Source of the DNA: Pseudomonadota bacterium
Lineage (GTDB): Bacteria > Pseudomonadota > Gammaproteobacteria > Burkholderiales > Burkholderiaceae_C
DNA: 48,807 bases
Assembly: GCA_018241265.1 (NCBI GenBank)
Contig: JAFEEF010000054.1
Span: forward strand, 1-48,807
Direction: 5' to 3'
The notes below the pieces were generated by a model. It searched no databases, was not told the DNA's origin, and saw only the letters and a program-made list of their open reading frames with translations. Position numbers and translations under genes: made by a program. This document shows positions 46,167 to 48,807 of the stretch, piece after piece (the first letter of the stretch is position 1; every line of letters begins with the position of its first letter).

Positions 46167-46751
46167 CTACAAGCCGAGAAAGGCCGTCACGTCGGCGAGG
46201 TGCGCCTCGGCATAGTCCGACAGCGCATGGTCGCCGCCTTCCAGCAGCTTGATCCGGCAACCGGCATAGCGTGCCGTCATCTCGTGCCAGTCGAGCAATT
46301 CGTCGCCCTTGGCGATCACCGCGTAGTAGCGCTCGGGATGCGTGATCGACGCGGGCCGCATCGCGTCGAGCTCGGCGACGAACTCGGGACGGAACTCGAA
46401 GCGGTCTTCGCTGTGCCACGCCGTGATCTCGCCGACGTAGTCGACGAGGTCGCGCGCCGGCTCGGTCGCCGGGTTGAGCAGCACGGTTCGGCAGCCGGTG
46501 CGCTCGGCGACGATGGTCGCGTAGTAGCCGCCGAGCGAACTGCCGATCACCCCGGTCGTCGCGGCCGGCCAGCCGGCGATGCGCTCCATCACGAGTGCCA
46601 TCGCGTCGCGCGGCGACGGCGGGAGTTGCGGGCACGCCCAGACGATGTCGGGGTGATGCGCCTGCATCCACGCAGCGGTCAGCCGCGCTTTCGTCGACTG
46701 CGGCGACGAGCGAAAGCCGTGGAGGTAGAGCAGATGGGCGATCGGTGTCAT
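46167..46751 (-). CDS. YqiA-like alpha/beta-hydrolase esterase
   Basis: Cytoplasmic esterase-type hydrolase of 194 residues (UPF0227/YqiA family by sequence pattern). LLYLHGFRSSPQSTKA starts the fold, GVIGSSLGGYYATIVAE holds the nucleophile Ser elbow, and GDELLDWHEM with LEGGDHALSDY supply the acid and His. The start overlaps the mpl stop by ATGA, so it is translated together with mpl. Substrate unknown. Confidence 0.9.
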   Translation of the reverse strand: MTPIAHLLYLHGFRSSPQSTKARLTAAWMQAHHPDIVWACPQLPPSPRDAMALVMERIAGWPAATTGVIGSSLGGYYATIVAERTGCRTVLLNPATEPARDLVDYVGEITAWHSEDRFEFRPEFVAELDAMRPASITHPERYYAVIAKGDELLDWHEMTARYAGCRIKLLEGGDHALSDYAEAHLADVTAFLGL

Positions 46752-48133
46752 GTCGCCTTCGCCGCCAGCGCATCCAGCAGCCTCTGGTGGATGCCGCCGA
46801 AGCCGCCGTTGCTCATGCAGACCACGTGGTCGGCCGGCTGCGCGGCCTGCGCGACGCGCGCGACCAGCGCATCGATCGTCGCGCAGACCTCCGCCTGCGC
46901 GCCCATCGGCGCGAGCGCCTGCACGGCATCCCAGTCGAGCCCGCCGCTGTGGCAGAACGCGAGGTCGGCTTCTTCGAGCGCCCACGGCAACTGCGCCTTC
47001 ATCGTGCCGAGCTTCATCGTGTTGGAGCGAGGCTCGAACACCGCCAGGATGCGCGGCCGCGGGCCGTTGCCGGCGGCCGCATCGATCTTGCGGCGCAGTC
47101 CGTTCAAGGTGGTGCGGATCGCCGTCGGATGGTGCGCGAAGTCGTCGTAGACCTTCACGCCGCCGGCCTCGCCCCGCAGCTCGAGGCGCCGCCGTACATT
47201 CTCGAAGCCGGCGAGCGACTTGGCCGCCGCATCCGGTGCGATCCCGACGTGTTCGGCGGCGCCGATCGCTGCGAGCGCATTCAGCTGGTTGTGCTCGCCG
47301 AGCAGCGACCATTCGACGCGGCCGATCTTCAGGCTGCCGCGCAGCACGTCGAAGGCATGCGGCTCGCCGCGTGCGCGCAACGCGCCGGTCTCTTCCTTGC
47401 GCGCGCCGAAGCGCTGCACCTCGCTCCAGCAACCCATCGCGAGCACGCGCTTCAGGCTCTCGTCGCGGGCGTTGACGACGAGGCGCCCCTTAGCCGGCAC
47501 GGTGCGCACGAGGTGATGGAACTGGCGCTCGATCGCTGCGGTGTCGTCGAAGATGTCGGCGTGGTCGAACTCGAGGTTGTTGAGGATCGCGGTGCGCGGC
47601 CGGTAATGGACGAACTTGCTGCGCTTGTCGAAGAACGCGGTGTCGTATTCGTCGGCCTCGATGACGAAGGGCGCGTCCGGCTTGCCGACGCGCGCCGAGA
47701 TGCCGAAGTTGAGCGGCACGCCGCCGACCAGGAAGCCGGGCTCGAGGCCGGCGCTTTCGAGCAGCCAGGCGAGCATCGACGTCGTCGTCGTCTTGCCGTG
47801 CGTGCCGGCCACCGCCAGCACGTGGCGGCCTTGCAGCACGTGCTCGGCGAGCCACTGCGGGCCGCTCGCGTACGGTGCGCCGGCATCGAGGATCGCCTCC
47901 ATCAGCGGGTTGCCGCGCGTCACCACGTTGCCGATCACGTAGAGGTCGGGCGCCAGCGCGAGCTGCCCGGCGCCGTAGCCTTCGGTCAGCGCTATGCCCT
48001 GGGCGCGCAACTGGTCGCTCATCGGCGGATAGACGCCGGCGTCGCAGCCGGTCACGGTGTGGCCGCGCTCGCGCGCGAGCACCGCCAGGCCCCCCATGAA
48101 CGTGCCGCAGATGCCGAGGATGTGGATGTGCAT
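46748..48133 (-). CDS. mpl: UDP-MurNAc:murein tripeptide ligase Mpl
   Basis: Reattaches recycled L-Ala-D-Glu-DAP tripeptide to UDP-MurNAc, 461 residues. HIHILGICGTFMGGLAVLAR is the Mpl-type start that differs from Mur[32 protein letters not shown] and YDDFAHHPTAI follow. Start at 48133 is by family; TAGAAT (48141-48146 on the minus strand) lies 7 nt upstream and overlaps the HAD stop codon, so a separate promoter is possible. Upstream of the YqiA-like esterase in the same operon. Confidence 0.96.
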   Translation of the reverse strand: MHIHILGICGTFMGGLAVLARERGHTVTGCDAGVYPPMSDQLRAQGIALTEGYGAGQLALAPDLYVIGNVVTRGNPLMEAILDAGAPYASGPQWLAEHVLQGRHVLAVAGTHGKTTTTSMLAWLLESAGLEPGFLVGGVPLNFGISARVGKPDAPFVIEADEYDTAFFDKRSKFVHYRPRTAILNNLEFDHADIFDDTAAIERQFHHLVRTVPAKGRLVVNARDESLKRVLAMGCWSEVQRFGARKEETGALRARGEPHAFDVLRGSLKIGRVEWSLLGEHNQLNALAAIGAAEHVGIAPDAAAKSLAGFENVRRRLELRGEAGGVKVYDDFAHHPTAIRTTLNGLRRKIDAAAGNGPRPRILAVFEPRSNTMKLGTMKAQLPWALEEADLAFCHSGGLDWDAVQALAPMGAQAEVCATIDALVARVAQAAQPADHVVCMSNGGFGGIHQRLLDALAAKAT

Positions 48134-48143
48134 GGCGCGGATT

Positions 48144-48807
48144 CTAGGAACGCGTCGATCGCCCTTCAGCACGTGCGATGCCGGCGTCGGTGACGCGCAC
48201 GCCGAACCAGTCGACACAGCGCGGCCACGCCTCGGTCAGCGACGCCAGCACCGCAACGCTGCGGGCTGCCCAGGTCGCCTCGGGCGGCTTGAGGTCGGGC
48301 ACCAGCACGACGCCGAGGCCGGCAGCCTGGGCGGCGAGCGCGCCGTGGCCGGAGTCTTCGAATGCCAGCGCTTCGCCCGGCGGCACGCCGAGGCGCGCGA
48401 CCGCGAGCGCATAGATGTCCGGCGCCGGCTTGCCGCGCGTCACCTCGTCGCCGCCGCAGACCGCGCCGAAGCGATCGAGCAGACCTGCGTTGCGCAGGCG
48501 CCGCTCGACCTCGGCGCGCCGGGTCGACGACGCGACCGCCAGAGGCACGCCGGCATCGTGCAAGGCCTGGACCAGCGTCGCCGCGCCCGGCTTCAGGTCG
48601 AACGCCTGCGTGCCGCCGTAGCGCGCGCCGAGATCGGCATCGACGAGCGCGCCGGCCTGCGCCAGCCCGGCTTCGCCGCCGAGCAATCCCAGCATGCGCA
48701 GGCGGCTGTCGACGTGGTTGCGTCCGACGAGATCGAGGTAGTCGGTCTCGGTGATCGGCCGCTCGTAATCGAGCAGCATGCCGTCCATGTCGAACACCGC
48801 CGCGCGG
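48144..48807 (-). CDS. HAD-superfamily hydrolase (subfamily IA), 5' end missing
   Basis: Haloacid-dehalogenase-type phosphatase, 221 codons visible. The frame is open to the window end and reads RAAVFDMDGMLLD, so the true start lies just outside. Motif I FDMDGMLLD (nucleophile Asp), motif II ASSTRRA, motif III GKPAPD and motif IV FEDSGHGALAA are present, with the pattern of phosphoglycolate phosphatase or beta-phosphoglucomutase relatives. Stops 10 nt before mpl. Substrate cannot be told. Confidence 0.92.
   Translation of the reverse strand, partial: RAAVFDMDGMLLDYERPITETDYLDLVGRNHVDSRLRMLGLLGGEAGLAQAGALVDADLGARYGGTQAFDLKPGAATLVQALHDAGVPLAVASSTRRAEVERRLRNAGLLDRFGAVCGGDEVTRGKPAPDIYALAVARLGVPPGEALAFEDSGHGALAAQAAGLGVVLVPDLKPPEATWAARSVAVLASLTEAWPRCVDWFGVRVTDAGIARAEGRSTRS

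Overview
This window is a contig from a GC-rich betaproteobacterium, most likely of the order Burkholderiales. The evidence is strong G/C preference at third codon positions, the complete Burkholderiales-type division and cell wall (dcw) gene order, the FtsZ N-terminus MPIEMIEEF and C-terminal IPAFLRKQAD peptide, and a meso-DAP type MurE. Genus cannot be told from sequence alone. The first 97 bases are not reliable genomic sequence: 40-97 is a slightly corrupted Illumina adapter and 1-33 is a near copy of 286-318.

Left part (98-16567). On the minus strand an OmpA-family protein, a TpsB outer-membrane transporter and a large TpsA (filamentous-haemagglutinin type) exoprotein form a two-partner secretion unit; tpsA is cut off by the contig end. 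On the plus strand follow a membrane-anchored Ser/Thr kinase with a DUF4384-like tail, MltA, and an operon of a second Ser/Thr kinase (with periplasmic sensor and HAMP), a NodB-type polysaccharide deacetylase lipoprotein and a repeat-type lipoprotein. A LysM lipoprotein lies on the minus strand, divergent from a T6SS FHA-domain protein and a PP2C phosphatase.

Middle part (16577-26059). The minus-strand operon tssJ-tssK-tssL-tssM-tagF encodes the membrane/baseplate-docking part of a type VI secretion system. Together with FHA, PP2C and the kinases it forms a threonine-phosphorylation control circuit. No tube, sheath, ClpV or VgrG genes are present here. MltB and a DUF2939 protein close the block. 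A near-palindromic motif, TGACYWWGGTCR-like, recurs in four intergenic regions of this half and may be a shared operator.

Right part (26060-45387). The dcw cluster runs mraZ-rsmH-ftsL-ftsI-murE-murF-mraY-murD-ftsW-murG-murC-ddlB-ftsQ-ftsA-ftsZ-lpxC, mostly with overlapping stop/start codons (ATGA, TTGA, TAGTG). It makes the peptidoglycan precursor and the divisome, and ends with the first committed enzyme of lipid A. Peculiarities are a four-fold 10-bp-phased MraZ-type repeat running into the mraZ start codon, a block of foreign-looking codon usage inside rsmH, an 83-bp tandem repeat that makes two decoy copies of the murC start, a REP-like hairpin between ftsA and ftsZ, and a frameshifted PAS-domain remnant between ftsZ and lpxC.

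Right end (45388-48807). Two small membrane proteins follow lpxC. On the minus strand lie a HAD hydrolase (cut by the window end), mpl (murein peptide recycling) and a YqiA-like esterase, probably one operon.
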